Shown: positions 6,536-14,737, counted from the first letter of the stretch. The stretch: 24,459 bases of DNA from Deferribacteraceae bacterium (GCA_031285415.1 JAITWF010000159.1:1-24459); one strand, 5' to 3'. A program made the numbers and translations. The notes: generated by a model from the sequence alone, not told the origin.

Positions 6536-7061
6536 TTTTTAATCCTCGCTCTTCTATTATATGTTTTGCCTCTGCCAACTCTGCCTCCAGCTTTTCGCCT
6601 TTGTACATCAGCCAGCCGCCCTTTGGTTTGACTAAATTCTCTGAAAATTTCAGAACCTCTTTCACGGTTCCCACGCCACGAGCCGTCACCAGATCCGCCT
6701 TAACGCCAACGAGCTGCTCCGCTCGAGAGTTTATCACCTTCACGTTCTTTAGCCCAAGTTTAATGACGCAATCCTCCATAAACTTGCACTTCTTGCCGAC
6801 ACTATCCACCAGAGTTAGCTCTACATCGGGATAGTAGATCGCAAGCACAAGCCCTGGAAATCCGCCACCACTGCCAATATCGACGATCTTCTTCATGTTT
6901 AGCGTAGGCGTTTTCATAAAGAAGTAGATACTATCAAGTATATGTTTCGTGGCGAAATCAGCCGGCTCCTTTATAGCCGTCACATTGACAGGGCTATTCA
7001 TCACTAGATGATATAGCGAATCAAATTTATCTCGCACTCGTGAGTCGAAATCTTGAAACAT
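6477..7061 (-). CDS. rsmG: 16S rRNA (guanine527-N7)-methyltransferase RsmG
   Basis: RsmG (GidB) methylates G527 of 16S rRNA, and its loss gives low-level streptomycin resistance in other bacteria. The 194 residues contain NVTAI, the HILDS motif (about 40-44), the SAM-binding loop DIGSGGGFPG (61-70), VDSVGKKCKFMED and VTARGVG, all diagnostic. Length is at the short end of the family. Its ATG shares one base with the mnmG stop (TAATG arrangement at 7061), so it is co-translated. The last 59 bases are also the start of the lipoprotein gene. The common downstream neighbours parA and parB are absent here. Confidence 0.95.
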   Translation of the reverse strand: MFQDFDSRVRDKFDSLYHLVMNSPVNVTAIKEPADFATKHILDSIYFFMKTPTLNMKKIVDIGSGGGFPGLVLAIYYPDVELTLVDSVGKKCKFMEDCVIKLGLKNVKVINSRAEQLVGVKADLVTARGVGTVKEVLKFSENLVKPKGGWLMYKGEKLEAELAEAKHIIEERGLKSEIMRIEQPFTRSYLHLHR

Positions 7062-8887
7062 TAACGCCCCTTGTCTATGTATATTCGGAGTAGCGACACC
7101 GCCGCTGGCGTCATCCCTGGGATCCGTGCCGCCTCGCCCAAACTGCCAGGCTTTATCCTATTAAGCTTCTCTATCTGCTCGATACGCAGGCCTGCGATCT
7201 CTGCGTACACTATCCCATCGGGGATATGCATACCCTCAACGGCGTTCTGCTTTATAGTCTCCTGCTCCTGCTTCTTTATATATCCGTCATACTTTATAAG
7301 GATCTCAACCTCGTCTGCGGCTCGCCCCGATAGGCTGCCCCCTGCTAGCTCCTTAATATCGGCGTAGCTAATCGACTGCCGACGCAAAAGCTGCGCCGCC
7401 ATAATCGCCTCTTTAAGCTCAATCTTCTCATTTGGCATTATAACTGTTTTATTTAAACGTGCAACCTCTGCATTAACTAAATCTCGCTCCGCACAAAATC
7501 TGCTATATCGAGCGTCGCTAATAAGCCCGATCTTATATCCCCTCTCGAGCAGTCGATACTCGGCATTGTCCTCTCGTAGCACCAGACGATGTTCACCCCT
7601 AGAGGAGAACATTCGATACGGCTCATCCGTCCCCTTGAGGACGAGATCATCGATCAACACCCCTATATAGCTATCACTACGGGATAAAATAAAGGGATCG
7701 TCATTATTAAGCGAAAGAGCGGCGTTTATCCCTGCCACAAGCCCTTGGCATGCCGCCTCCTCATATCCGCTAGTTCCGTTAATCTGCCCTGCTAGATAAA
7801 GCCCCTTCACTTTTTTCGTTTCCAGCGTGTGTTTCAGCTCTGTCGGCACGATGTAATCATACTCCACAGCGTATCCTGGGCGAACTATCTCCGCTCGCTC
7901 CAGTCCTTTGATAGATCTATGCATTGCAAGCTGTGTGTCGTACGGTAGAGAGGTGGTCATACCGTTCACATATACCTCATGCGAATCAAGCCCCTCTCTC
8001 TCCAATATAATCTGGTGCCGATCCCTCTCGGTAAACCGTAGCACCTTATCCTCTATCGCTGGGCAGTACCTAGGGCCCAGAGAGTGCACCTGCCCATTAA
8101 ATCTCGCCTGTCGTTTGCTCCCCTCACGAATAATCTCGTGGGTGCGCTCATTCGTGTATGTAACAAAACACTCCTGCTGCGGTAGCGACACCCTATCAGT
8201 CTCAAAGGAGAACGGCACTATCGGATCATCCGACACAACCCTCTCTAGCTCATCTGTATCTATACTATCGATATGCAGTCGTGCTGTCGTGTCGGTGCGA
8301 AAGCGTCGCACATCAAAGCCAAGTGAGATCAGCCGTTCAGAGATACCGCTTGTAGCGAATTCGTTCATCCGTCCGCCAGCGTAGCTGTGCATTCCAACGG
8401 TCAACATCCCCCTAAGGAATGTACCTGCGGCGATAATCACCTTCGGCGCATAAAACTCTACACCGATTAAGGTCGAGACCCCCAATACCACACCATTATC
8501 GATCAGCAGATCGCCTGCCAGCGACTGAAAGATCGACAGATTCGGCTGCGATAGAACGGTCTGAATCATCCAATCTCTATATTTCTGTTTATCCGCCTGC
8601 GCACGGCTACTCCACACAGCCGCACCCTTCTTGCGGTTCAGTATACGAAACTGCGTGCCCGTAGCGTCGATACACTTCGCCATCTCGCCACCAAGTGCGT
8701 CGATATCCTTTACAAGATTCCCCTTCGCTAACCCACCAATGGCAGGGTTGCAGCTCATCAGCCCGATATTATCGATCGAGGAGGTAAGCATAAGCGTTTT
8801 TGCGCCAATGCGTGCAGCCGCTAACGCCGCCTCTATACCAGCATGCCCTGCGCCGATAACTATTACATCAAATCTATTGCTCTTCAT
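7061..8887 (-). CDS. mnmG: tRNA uridine-34 5-carboxymethylaminomethyl modification enzyme MnmG (GidA)
   Basis: MnmG binds FAD and, in complex with MnmE, installs the carboxymethylaminomethyl or aminomethyl group at wobble uridine 34 of certain tRNAs. The 608 residues begin with the dinucleotide-binding motif VIVIGAGHAGIEAALAAARIG. Family signatures follow: CNPAIGGLAKGNLVKDIDALGGEM, LNRKKGAAVWSSRAQ, GTFLRGMLTVG and LAGQINGTSGYEEAACQGL, then SRGEHRLVLREDNAEYRL. The C-terminal helical domain, which binds tRNA and MnmE, is present. Length is typical of the short MnmG group. It is the first gene of the rsmG-lipoprotein-crcB-rlmD operon and is divergent from mnmE, its partner. A TATAAT on the minus strand at 8909-8904 may be its -10 box; the -35 region is weak. 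Confidence 0.97.
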   Translation of the reverse strand: MKSNRFDVIVIGAGHAGIEAALAAARIGAKTLMLTSSIDNIGLMSCNPAIGGLAKGNLVKDIDALGGEMAKCIDATGTQFRILNRKKGAAVWSSRAQADKQKYRDWMIQTVLSQPNLSIFQSLAGDLLIDNGVVLGVSTLIGVEFYAPKVIIAAGTFLRGMLTVGMHSYAGGRMNEFATSGISERLISLGFDVRRFRTDTTARLHIDSIDTDELERVVSDDPIVPFSFETDRVSLPQQECFVTYTNERTHEIIREGSKRQARFNGQVHSLGPRYCPAIEDKVLRFTERDRHQIILEREGLDSHEVYVNGMTTSLPYDTQLAMHRSIKGLERAEIVRPGYAVEYDYIVPTELKHTLETKKVKGLYLAGQINGTSGYEEAACQGLVAGINAALSLNNDDPFILSRSDSYIGVLIDDLVLKGTDEPYRMFSSRGEHRLVLREDNAEYRLLERGYKIGLISDARYSRFCAERDLVNAEVARLNKTVIMPNEKIELKEAIMAAQLLRRQSISYADIKELAGGSLSGRAADEVEILIKYDGYIKKQEQETIKQNAVEGMHIPDGIVYAEIAGLRIEQIEKLNRIKPGSLGEAARIPGMTPAAVSLLRIYIDKGR

Positions 8888-8915
8888 ATCTCGCTTATAT
8901 CATATTATATTACTC

Positions 8916-8943
8916 TTGCATAATGTTTTTATAAATATATACT
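8916..8943 (+). promoter_or_regulatory. Promoter of mnmE, predicted to give a nearly leaderless mRNA
   Basis: TTGCAT (8916-8921), 16 bases, then TATACT (8938-8943). The -10 box ends only six bases before the ATG at 8950, so transcription should begin at or next to the start codon. No Shine-Dalgarno sequence precedes either ATG. Confidence 0.55.
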
Positions 8944-8949
8944 ATCCCC

Positions 8950-10251
8950 ATGAAACATACCATCATGGCACCGCTTACCCCGATTCAAGTCGCCCCTGCT
9001 ATCGTTTTGCGCATATCGGGGGACGTTACGCCTATTTCAAAATTCTTCTCCGCTACGCCAAAGCACAGGGTGGCGACGTTCTGCCGCTATCAATCGGAGC
9101 GCAATCCACTCATTACAGATGATATACTTTTAACATACTTTAAAGCACCCAATAGCTACACAGGCGAGGACGTTCTAGAGATCTCCTTTCACGGCAACCC
9201 ATTAATCGTAAATACCGCAATGGCAGACTTCGCCGATAACGGCGTGCGCCTTGCGGATCGAGGCGAGTTCACCCAGCGAGCATTTATAAACGGCAAGCTG
9301 ACGTTAGCACAATCGGAGGGGGTGAATGCACTGATTCACTCCCATACAGCAGCAGGGGTACACGCCGCCGCTAATACACTTCACGGCGGTCTCGACGCAA
9401 TCTTCTCTCATGTGCGAAGTAGTTTAGTCGAGCTACTAGCAAAGCTAGAGGCAGCTATCGACTTCTCCGAAGAGCTGTACGAACTTGATAGCAGCCACAG
9501 TGTAGAGCCGATAGTTAAAGCACTAACAGATCTTTTAGCAAACTATCATCAGGCACAGCGTGCGCTTCACGGCGTAAAGGTTGTTATCGCAGGTGCGCCG
9601 AACGCTGGCAAATCCACACTATTCAACATCCTCCTCTCGCAGGACAGAGCGATCGTATCAGATGAGGCTGGCACCACAAGAGATACACTATCGGAGCAGG
9701 CACACAGTGGCGGCGTCACCTTTGCGCTAACCGATACAGCAGGAGTCAGGGAGACCTCATCGCAATCTGAGGCAGCAGGGGTAAAAAGAGCAGTATCCGC
9801 AATAGAGTCCGCCGACCTACTACTGATCATTATCGACCTTAGCACACCACTCTCTTCTGACAGTGGCGCACTTTTACACAATACCGTGGCAAGGGAACGA
9901 ATCATAATCGGCAATAAATCTGATATGCCGAAGGTAGCAGAGGTAGACACCGATGTACAGATCTCCTCAAAAGCCTTGATAGGGATTGAAGAGCTAAAAG
10001 ATCTGATAACCGCAAAGGTGCAAAAACTACTGCCAGCGCAGATAGAGCTATCACTAACTTCGGAATCACAACGGCTAGACTGCGAGACAGCGTTGCACGA
10101 ATTAAAGACCATACAAGCAGAGGATCTGCCACTAGACCTACAGGCGTATCATATCAGAGCGGCTCTGCGTTCGCTCGATAGCCTGCAAGGGAGCGATATT
10201 ACAGAGGAGACGCTGACGAAGCTCTTCTCAAGTTTCTGTATTGGGAAATAA
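8950..10251 (+). CDS. mnmE: tRNA modification GTPase MnmE (TrmE)
   Basis: MnmE is the folate-binding, potassium-stimulated GTPase partner of MnmG. The 433 residues show the N-terminal tetrahydrofolate domain (YTGEDVLEISFHGN, GEFTQRAFINGKLTLAQSEGV) and the helical domain with an inserted G domain. G1 is GAPNAGKST (about 215-223), G2 GTTRDT, G3 DTAG and G4 NKSD (about 322). The universal C-terminus FCIGK carries the essential Cys430. The extreme N-terminus is unusual: the ATPPG-x-GAI block that normally binds folate reads APLTPIQVAPAIV. A second possible start is the ATG at 8965. Neither has a ribosome binding site, consistent with a leaderless transcript. It is divergent from mnmG, 62 bases away. 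Confidence 0.95.
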   Translation: MKHTIMAPLTPIQVAPAIVLRISGDVTPISKFFSATPKHRVATFCRYQSERNPLITDDILLTYFKAPNSYTGEDVLEISFHGNPLIVNTAMADFADNGVRLADRGEFTQRAFINGKLTLAQSEGVNALIHSHTAAGVHAAANTLHGGLDAIFSHVRSSLVELLAKLEAAIDFSEELYELDSSHSVEPIVKALTDLLANYHQAQRALHGVKVVIAGAPNAGKSTLFNILLSQDRAIVSDEAGTTRDTLSEQAHSGGVTFALTDTAGVRETSSQSEAAGVKRAVSAIESADLLLIIIDLSTPLSSDSGALLHNTVARERIIIGNKSDMPKVAEVDTDVQISSKALIGIEELKDLITAKVQKLLPAQIELSLTSESQRLDCETALHELKTIQAEDLPLDLQAYHIRAALRSLDSLQGSDITEETLTKLFSSFCIGK

Positions 10252-10259
10252 AAGGGGAG

Positions 10260-10334
10260 TACTCCGCAAACTTGAGGCTCTCGCCTCAATGCTCGTGCGG
10301 CTTCGTGCAACGTTACGCTTCCGCTACGTTGCAC
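10260..10334 (+). repeat. TACTCCGCAAAC hairpin repeat, copy B, with a second hairpin
   Basis: TACTCCGCAAAC (10260-10271) leads into TTGAGG-CTCTCG-CCTCAA (10272-10289) and TGCTCG (10290-10295). A second hairpin follows, with arms GTGCAACGT (10305-10313) and ACGTTGCAC (10326-10334). Head, loop and tail match copy A at 678, while the stem bases differ in a compensated way. A parS site starts nine bases after the second hairpin. Confidence 0.65.
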
Positions 10335-10342
10335 CGAATACG

Positions 10343-10358
10343 TGTTTCACGTGAAACA
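10343..10358. promoter_or_regulatory. parS site (ParB/Spo0J binding), perfect 16-bp palindrome
   Basis: TGTTTCACGTGAAACA is a perfect palindrome matching the bacterial chromosomal parS consensus TGTTNCACGTGAAACA. It lies in the intergenic region downstream of mnmE, where ParB would load to segregate the origin region. Confidence 0.88.
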
Positions 10359-10369
10359 AAGAGGGTTTT

Positions 10370-11779
10370 ATGAATATTAAAAAGTATGAACTATTTCTGT
10401 ATCTACTATGCACAGCGTCACTTGCCTATATCTTGTATCTTTATAGATTCAATATGCCTGCCGCTGACGACTTCGGCTATATTATCGATCGACTAGCAGG
10501 GGTTGGCCCTCTTGAGCAGGCCATCAATATCTATAACGAGTGGAACGGCAGGTTTGTTGCAAACTTCTTCTACGCCCTCTTTCTGCCATCGGCAAGCTTC
10601 CTTAGCTATCAGATTATAACCGCCTCCGGCTTTGCCCTCTTCTGTATATCGTTTATAATAGTTGGAACGTCGTTCAAGATCGATCTCCCACTATACAAAA
10701 AGCTCCTCGCAACACTCATACTTTTGATGACGATCTGCATTAGCCCTACATATATACACGATATCTTCTTCTGGATGGGGGGCGTTGCGAACTACTTCAT
10801 CGCTGTAATATTCCTAACCGCCGCATATATCACTGTGGTCGCAAAACCAACGAACATATTCAGACGAGTAGCGCAATCGATCGTATCTCTCATATTGGTT
10901 GTGCTATCCTCCATCTGTTCGGAGACGTTCACAATCACAGCACTCTGGCTTTCGATAGTCGTATCCGCAGCGCTTGTACTGAAAAGAGACCGATATCGGG
11001 CAGTGATGACGATAGCATTTTGCTTGATACTAATCTCTGGGCTACTTATCATGTACTTTAGCCCTGGCACAATCGTTCGAGCCTCCACCGTTGGCGACTC
11101 TGAAAATGCTGGCAATCTCATCTGGGCGTTGTGGCGGTCGCTGATGACAACCTTCGAGCGTGGGGGCGAATGGATCTTTATATCGCAGGTGATCCCTGCC
11201 GCACTCCTTATCGATATTATATTCAAAGAGGTAAAGCTGCCGCAGATATCAGATAAGATATCGCTACGTAAGCAGGGGATACTCCTCGTTATCTTCGGAC
11301 TCACCTGCACATGGGCGGCGCACTTCACGATATCGTATGCACTTGGATATTACGGACTCCCATCTAGAGCAAAGTTTGTGGCGCAATACTTCTTGCAGAT
11401 TATGGCTGTGGCAGGATTCGTCTATATCTTCCGCTCCATGCATTTAAATGAAAAGAGCAAAACACTCATAGTGGCATTGATACTCTTTGTAGTATTAATA
11501 ATCCCCTCAAAACATTTTGCGCCATCGTTAATGTATATCGGGCAGTTTTCAGAGTACTACCAGATCCACGTAGAGCGTCGGAATTATATCCAAAACTCTA
11601 CAGAGGATGAGATAGTGTTTACAGCAACACCAAAGAGACCGCCTATTATCGGATATCACTACTACTACTCCAAATGTGGCGAAACATCTACAATCTACGA
11701 AAAAACTTGCGTCCGCCTAGATGGCAGATCAGATGGATACGACAACTACCCCACACTGTGGGATTTGGGGAAGCGATAA
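10370..11779 (+). CDS. Polytopic membrane protein, GT-C-like (DUF6056-like)
   Basis: This 469-residue protein has about ten hydrophobic segments spread along its length and no cleavable signal. After the first segment comes an acidic pair in MPAADDFGYII, then NEWNGRFVANFF, then FFWMGGVANYF and MYFSPGTIVRAS. This is the layout I associate with DUF6056-type glycosyltransferase-C-like proteins (acidic loop residues, NGRF, PG-x-x-R), unverified. Such proteins take a sugar from a polyprenyl carrier on the outer face of the inner membrane. GAGGG precedes the ATG. The next gene, one base after the stop, is a polyprenyl-phosphate glycosyltransferase, so the two probably form a surface-glycan modification pair. 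The acceptor is unknown. Confidence 0.82.
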   Translation: MNIKKYELFLYLLCTASLAYILYLYRFNMPAADDFGYIIDRLAGVGPLEQAINIYNEWNGRFVANFFYALFLPSASFLSYQIITASGFALFCISFIIVGTSFKIDLPLYKKLLATLILLMTICISPTYIHDIFFWMGGVANYFIAVIFLTAAYITVVAKPTNIFRRVAQSIVSLILVVLSSICSETFTITALWLSIVVSAALVLKRDRYRAVMTIAFCLILISGLLIMYFSPGTIVRASTVGDSENAGNLIWALWRSLMTTFERGGEWIFISQVIPAALLIDIIFKEVKLPQISDKISLRKQGILLVIFGLTCTWAAHFTISYALGYYGLPSRAKFVAQYFLQIMAVAGFVYIFRSMHLNEKSKTLIVALILFVVLIIPSKHFAPSLMYIGQFSEYYQIHVERRNYIQNSTEDEIVFTATPKRPPIIGYHYYYSKCGETSTIYEKTCVRLDGRSDGYDNYPTLWDLGKR

Positions 11780-11780
11780 G

Positions 11781-12716
11781 ATGAAAAAGATCACCGCAAT
11801 GGTTCCAGCTTACAACGAGGAGGAGTGCCTGTATCCCCTTTATGATACGCTATCTCCTATATTAGAGGGGTTAAAGTACGACTATGAGATCCTATTTATT
11901 AACGATGGTTCGACTGATCGCACCCTTGAAATTATAAAGGAGCTACGGCAGCGCAACTCAAAGGTCTCATATATTAATCTATCCAGAAATTTCGGCAAAG
12001 AGACCGCCATGGCGGCAGGGTTTGACTACGCCACAGGGGACGCTGTCGTTATCCTCGATGCCGATCTGCAAGATCCGCCAGAGCTGATCCCTGAGATGGT
12101 AGCTCTATGGGAGAAGGGGTACGACGATGTTTATGCAAAGCGCAGGAGTCGCCAAGGCGAAACATTCTTAAAGAAATTCACCTCTGCGACGTTTTATAAC
12201 CTTTTGCAGAAGATGACACGAGTGCAGATACAGAAAGACACTGGTGATTTCAGGCTCTTAAGCCGTCGTGCACTGAATGCAATGCGCCAATATCGAGAGA
12301 CCCGAAGGTACACAAAGGGGATCTTCAGCCTGATCGGCTATAGAAAGGTAGAGATCCTGTTCGACAGAAACCCACGTCTGGCTGGCACTACGAAATGGAA
12401 CTATCTTAAACTTGCAGACCTTGCAATAGAGGGGATCACATCGTTTACATCCTCTCCCCTGCGTATAAGCACCATGGCAGGGGTAGGCGTGGCATTTTTA
12501 GGCATACTATATATGCTATATATAGTGTTAAAGAGATTGATCATAGGAGATCCTGTAAGTGGCTTCCCCTCACTTATCGCAATCATCACGATCCTTGGCG
12601 GCATGCAGCTACTATCGCTTGGAATAATTGGGGAGTATCTCGCACGAGTATTTGATGAGACGAAACGCCGCCCCCTATACTTTGTTGATGAATATAACGA
12701 CAAGGATGTGGAGTAA
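11781..12716 (+). CDS. GtrB/DPM1-like family 2 glycosyltransferase (polyprenyl-phosphate sugar synthase)
   Basis: This enzyme would transfer a sugar from a nucleotide donor to undecaprenyl phosphate at the cytoplasmic face. The GT-A domain has VPAYNEEECL (8-17), INDGSTDRT, the metal-binding motif DADLQDPPE (93-101) and KDTGDFRLLSRRAL, all typical of GtrB/YfdH/CsbB proteins. Two C-terminal transmembrane helices (about 226-250 and 258-285) match the family, as does the 311-residue length. I chose the ATG at 11781 because it gives the conserved start MKKITAMVPAYNEE. A longer in-frame start would overlap the upstream gene by about 60 bases. Together with the preceding membrane protein it resembles the Gtr system, but no GtrA-type flippase is nearby. 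Confidence 0.93.
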   Translation: MKKITAMVPAYNEEECLYPLYDTLSPILEGLKYDYEILFINDGSTDRTLEIIKELRQRNSKVSYINLSRNFGKETAMAAGFDYATGDAVVILDADLQDPPELIPEMVALWEKGYDDVYAKRRSRQGETFLKKFTSATFYNLLQKMTRVQIQKDTGDFRLLSRRALNAMRQYRETRRYTKGIFSLIGYRKVEILFDRNPRLAGTTKWNYLKLADLAIEGITSFTSSPLRISTMAGVGVAFLGILYMLYIVLKRLIIGDPVSGFPSLIAIITILGGMQLLSLGIIGEYLARVFDETKRRPLYFVDEYNDKDVE

Positions 12717-12742
12717 AATAAAAGGGAGGGCTTACCCCTCCC
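12715..12742 (-). terminator. Rho-independent terminator of the outer-membrane-type gene
   Basis: On the minus strand, GGGAGGG-GTAAG-CCCTCCC is followed by TTTTATTTT. It sits 14 bases beyond the stop of the minus-strand gene; its T-run overlaps the stop codon of the convergent glycosyltransferase gene. Confidence 0.85.
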
Positions 12743-12755
12743 CTATATCACTCAA

Positions 12756-13724
12756 TTATTCGTTCGGAAGTCTTATCAGACCCAATCTAATACCAAACTC
12801 ATTCCCTTTATTACCGTTAACGGCAGAGAGATCCTGCGCATAGTATGTGTAGAAGCTAAAATGTTTTGTCAGAGAGGTACCGATGGTAAGTCTTGCGGTA
12901 TAAGTCTCCTGATCGCCTAGCACCTTCACCTCGCTATTACCCTTCTCTGCTGTCTTTGCGCCATCCCAAACGCCACCAAATGAGGCAGAGATATAGGTTT
13001 TGTTAGTAGCAGATAGGAACATCGTAGCGTGAAACTCTGCAAATAGCTCTGGATCTTGAGAGAGGGTATAATCTTTGCTTGCGGCAAGTGTGCCAGCATT
13101 GTTAGTATATTGATCGTTATCCATAAATATATCAGCACCGCCGAAGAGATCGAGGTGGATAGGTCCAAAGTTTTGCCCCATACCGATAAGTGGACGGAAC
13201 GCCCAACGGTTTGTGCCTAAGTTTACAGGGGAGTTGTCGCTATATTCGCCGATCGGTGCAAATATCGAGCCACCTATATCGAAATATCCCGCGTTTGCGC
13301 CGCCCTCACCCCATGCAGCTCCTCTTATGATGTAGTTGATCTCTGCATCTGCAAGACCTGTGGAGGAGAACCTAGCGTTTAAAGGCACCACTAGCTGTGG
13401 GCTAAGCGCACTTAGATCCACTTTGCGGTCAGCGGTAGCACTGCCAAATGGGAATATTACAGAGCCTTGAGTTCTAATACCTGCAATATCTTTAAAGAAA
13501 CCTAAACGCAATACGGCAACATCCTGAGTAACCGTGAGATCTCTCGACTGGTTGCCATCAGTGAACGACTCACTAGATGAGAAGTGTTTGCCATACATAA
13601 TAGCAAATAGTGTGTCCGCTGGTGCATACCATGCACCATCCAGAGGATTATAACGAATCCCCATAGCTGCAAAAGAACTTGTTGCAAACGATAGCAAAAA
13701 TGCAATGATCAGTAGTTTTTTCAC
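12756..13724 (-). CDS. Outer-membrane beta-barrel-type protein (MetA-pathway/transporter-like)
   Basis: This 322-residue protein has a clear Sec signal peptide (MKKLLIIAFLLSFATSSFA, cleaved around residue 19-20) and many short alternating strands ending in aromatic residues, as in beta barrels. Blocks such as GSIFAPIGEYSDNSP, NLGTNRWAFRPLIGMG and LDLFGGADIFMDND resemble the 'MetA-pathway of phenol degradation' outer-membrane family (PF13557), a name that says little about substrate. The last residues read GIRLGLIRLPNE, not an obvious BamA signal ending in Phe. The GTG start has AGGAAGG eight bases upstream. It appears to be a single-gene unit with its own promoter and terminator. Confidence 0.85.
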   Translation of the reverse strand: MKKLLIIAFLLSFATSSFAAMGIRYNPLDGAWYAPADTLFAIMYGKHFSSSESFTDGNQSRDLTVTQDVAVLRLGFFKDIAGIRTQGSVIFPFGSATADRKVDLSALSPQLVVPLNARFSSTGLADAEINYIIRGAAWGEGGANAGYFDIGGSIFAPIGEYSDNSPVNLGTNRWAFRPLIGMGQNFGPIHLDLFGGADIFMDNDQYTNNAGTLAASKDYTLSQDPELFAEFHATMFLSATNKTYISASFGGVWDGAKTAEKGNSEVKVLGDQETYTARLTIGTSLTKHFSFYTYYAQDLSAVNGNKGNEFGIRLGLIRLPNE

Positions 13725-13784
13725 TGAATATACCTTCCTAATATTTAAAATATGTAAGAGTTAAAACATATAAAAGATGGTTTG

Positions 13785-13828
13785 TCTATAGCAAAAAAGC
13801 TTGTCATATCAAAGCTTTATACGACAAG
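13785..13828 (-). promoter_or_regulatory. Promoter of the outer-membrane-type gene with flanking repeats
   Basis: On the minus strand, TTGATA (13812-13807), 16 bases, TATAGA (13790-13785). The -35 region is bracketed by two AAAGCTT copies (13796-13802 and 13811-13817) and lies inside CTTGTC/GACAAG arms (13800-13805 and 13823-13828), possibly an operator. Confidence 0.5.
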
Positions 13829-13873
13829 TAATTCTTTCTTGCCTTATGGGTGAAAGGTGAGGTATTATCAACA

Positions 13874-14275
13874 ATGTTCATGATCCTCCTATCCCTTGCC
13901 CTATCAGGCTTCCTGTCTGCCACAATTCTGCCTGGCAGTTCGGAGGCGGCGTTTGTTGCGTATCTACTGAACTATCCCGATAAGTGGCTTGTTGCCCTAC
14001 TCCTTCTCACCGCCGCAAATTCACTTGGAAGCGTCACATCGTATCTACTCACACGATTCATCCCTCATAAAGAGCCGAGTGCAAAGACGCTAGAGCGAAT
14101 GAAACGGTACGGCACACCGCTCTTATTCTTCTCATTCCTGCCGATTATCGGCGACGCACTGCCCCTTGCTGCTGGCTTTTTGCGTCTATCCATATATAAA
14201 TGTATATTTTTTATCACGTTAGGAAAGTTTGCGAGATATTGTATCATATTGGGGGGAGTTTTGGGGGCTAGTTAA
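13874..14275 (+). CDS. YqaA-like DedA-family (SNARE-associated-type) membrane protein
   Basis: This 133-residue inner-membrane protein belongs to the small YqaA branch of the DedA/VTT superfamily, whose larger members handle membrane lipids. Visible features are GFLSATILPGSSEAAFVA near the N-terminus, LTAANSLGSVTSYLLTRF, MKRYGTPLLFFSFLPIIGDALPLAAGFLRLS and FFITLGKFARY, which follow the Escherichia coli YqaA pattern. About four hydrophobic segments are present. I moved the start from the GTG at 13850 to the ATG at 13874: this matches the YqaA N-terminus length and has GGTGAGG upstream. It is divergent from the outer-membrane-type gene. Biochemical role unknown. Confidence 0.85.
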   Translation: MFMILLSLALSGFLSATILPGSSEAAFVAYLLNYPDKWLVALLLLTAANSLGSVTSYLLTRFIPHKEPSAKTLERMKRYGTPLLFFSFLPIIGDALPLAAGFLRLSIYKCIFFITLGKFARYCIILGGVLGAS

Positions 14276-14428
14276 CTATGCAATCTTAACCTCATCCCTT
14301 TCACGAACACGCTCCAATATCTGATCATACCTTCCCGATCTTGCCATCTGCTCAATTTCAAAATCTGCTTGCAGGTTAATCCAATATTGGGTGGTTGTCC
14401 CAAAGTATTTGAATCCGTCAAGCGTAAT
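14276..14428 (-). pseudogene. C-terminal remnant of a HigA-like antitoxin gene
   Basis: The minus-strand frame reads ITLDGFKYFGTTTQYWINLQ and on to a TAG at 14278-14276. It resembles the end of HigA-type antitoxins, in which the XRE domain is followed by AKYFGTTPEFWLNLQ. Only about 50 codons remain, with no start, no DNA-binding helices and no HigB toxin nearby. The frame is closed on its 5' side by a TAA at the border of the MITE-like element. The TSD restores no longer frame, so the gene was probably already degraded when the element inserted. Confidence 0.6.
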
Positions 14429-14431
14429 TTA

Positions 14432-14721
14432 AGCGACTATATCTTTGACTTCTGTAATTGATTATAAAATACAATAGGTGTACGTCACTGCGGCCTACGA
14501 GCCGCAGTCCAGAATTAAAATATAGGAATTCCTATAAATTTTATACTGGATTGCGGCACTGCCGTGAGCTAGGCTTGCCTCTATTGCGTAGCACGCTCCC
14601 TTTGGTCACTTTTAAATAAGCGACTAACAGAAGCGTTTAGCGCAGTAGAAAGGTTGCCCTGTGCAAGCAGTCCGCAATGACGAGATTTGGCACATTTTAC
14701 AGATATCAACTATATAGTCGC
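14432..14721. mobile_element. MITE-like non-coding element (290 bp) with terminal inverted repeats and 9-bp target duplication
   Basis: The ends are inverted copies: GCGACTATAT begins at 14433, and its complement ATATAGTCGC ends at 14721. The similarity extends to 21 of 25 bases. CGTAATTTA flanks both sides (14423-14431 and 14722-14730), the expected target duplication. No gene lies inside. The interior has several palindromes: ACTGCGGC/GCCGCAGT (14487-14508), the perfect TATAGGAATTCCTATA (14521-14536), and ATTGCGG/CCGCAAT arms far apart (14550-14556 and 14672-14678). TAAGCGACTA recurs at 14617-14626, resembling the left end, so the element may be a composite. Confidence 0.65.
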
Positions 14722-14737
14722 CGTAATTTATGCCAAT

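Noticed and set aside
9567..10334. Leftward open frames opposite the 3' half of mnmE (up to 181 codons)
   Set aside because: Low-complexity Ser-rich shadow translations of the MnmE G domain; no start signals.
12724..12742. Terminator for the plus-strand glycosyltransferase
   Set aside because: On the plus strand the hairpin is followed by CTATATCAC, not a T-run; it fits the minus-strand gene only.
13850..13873. GTG start for the YqaA-like gene
   Set aside because: No ribosome site upstream and it adds eight residues not in the family pattern; the ATG at 13874 fits better.
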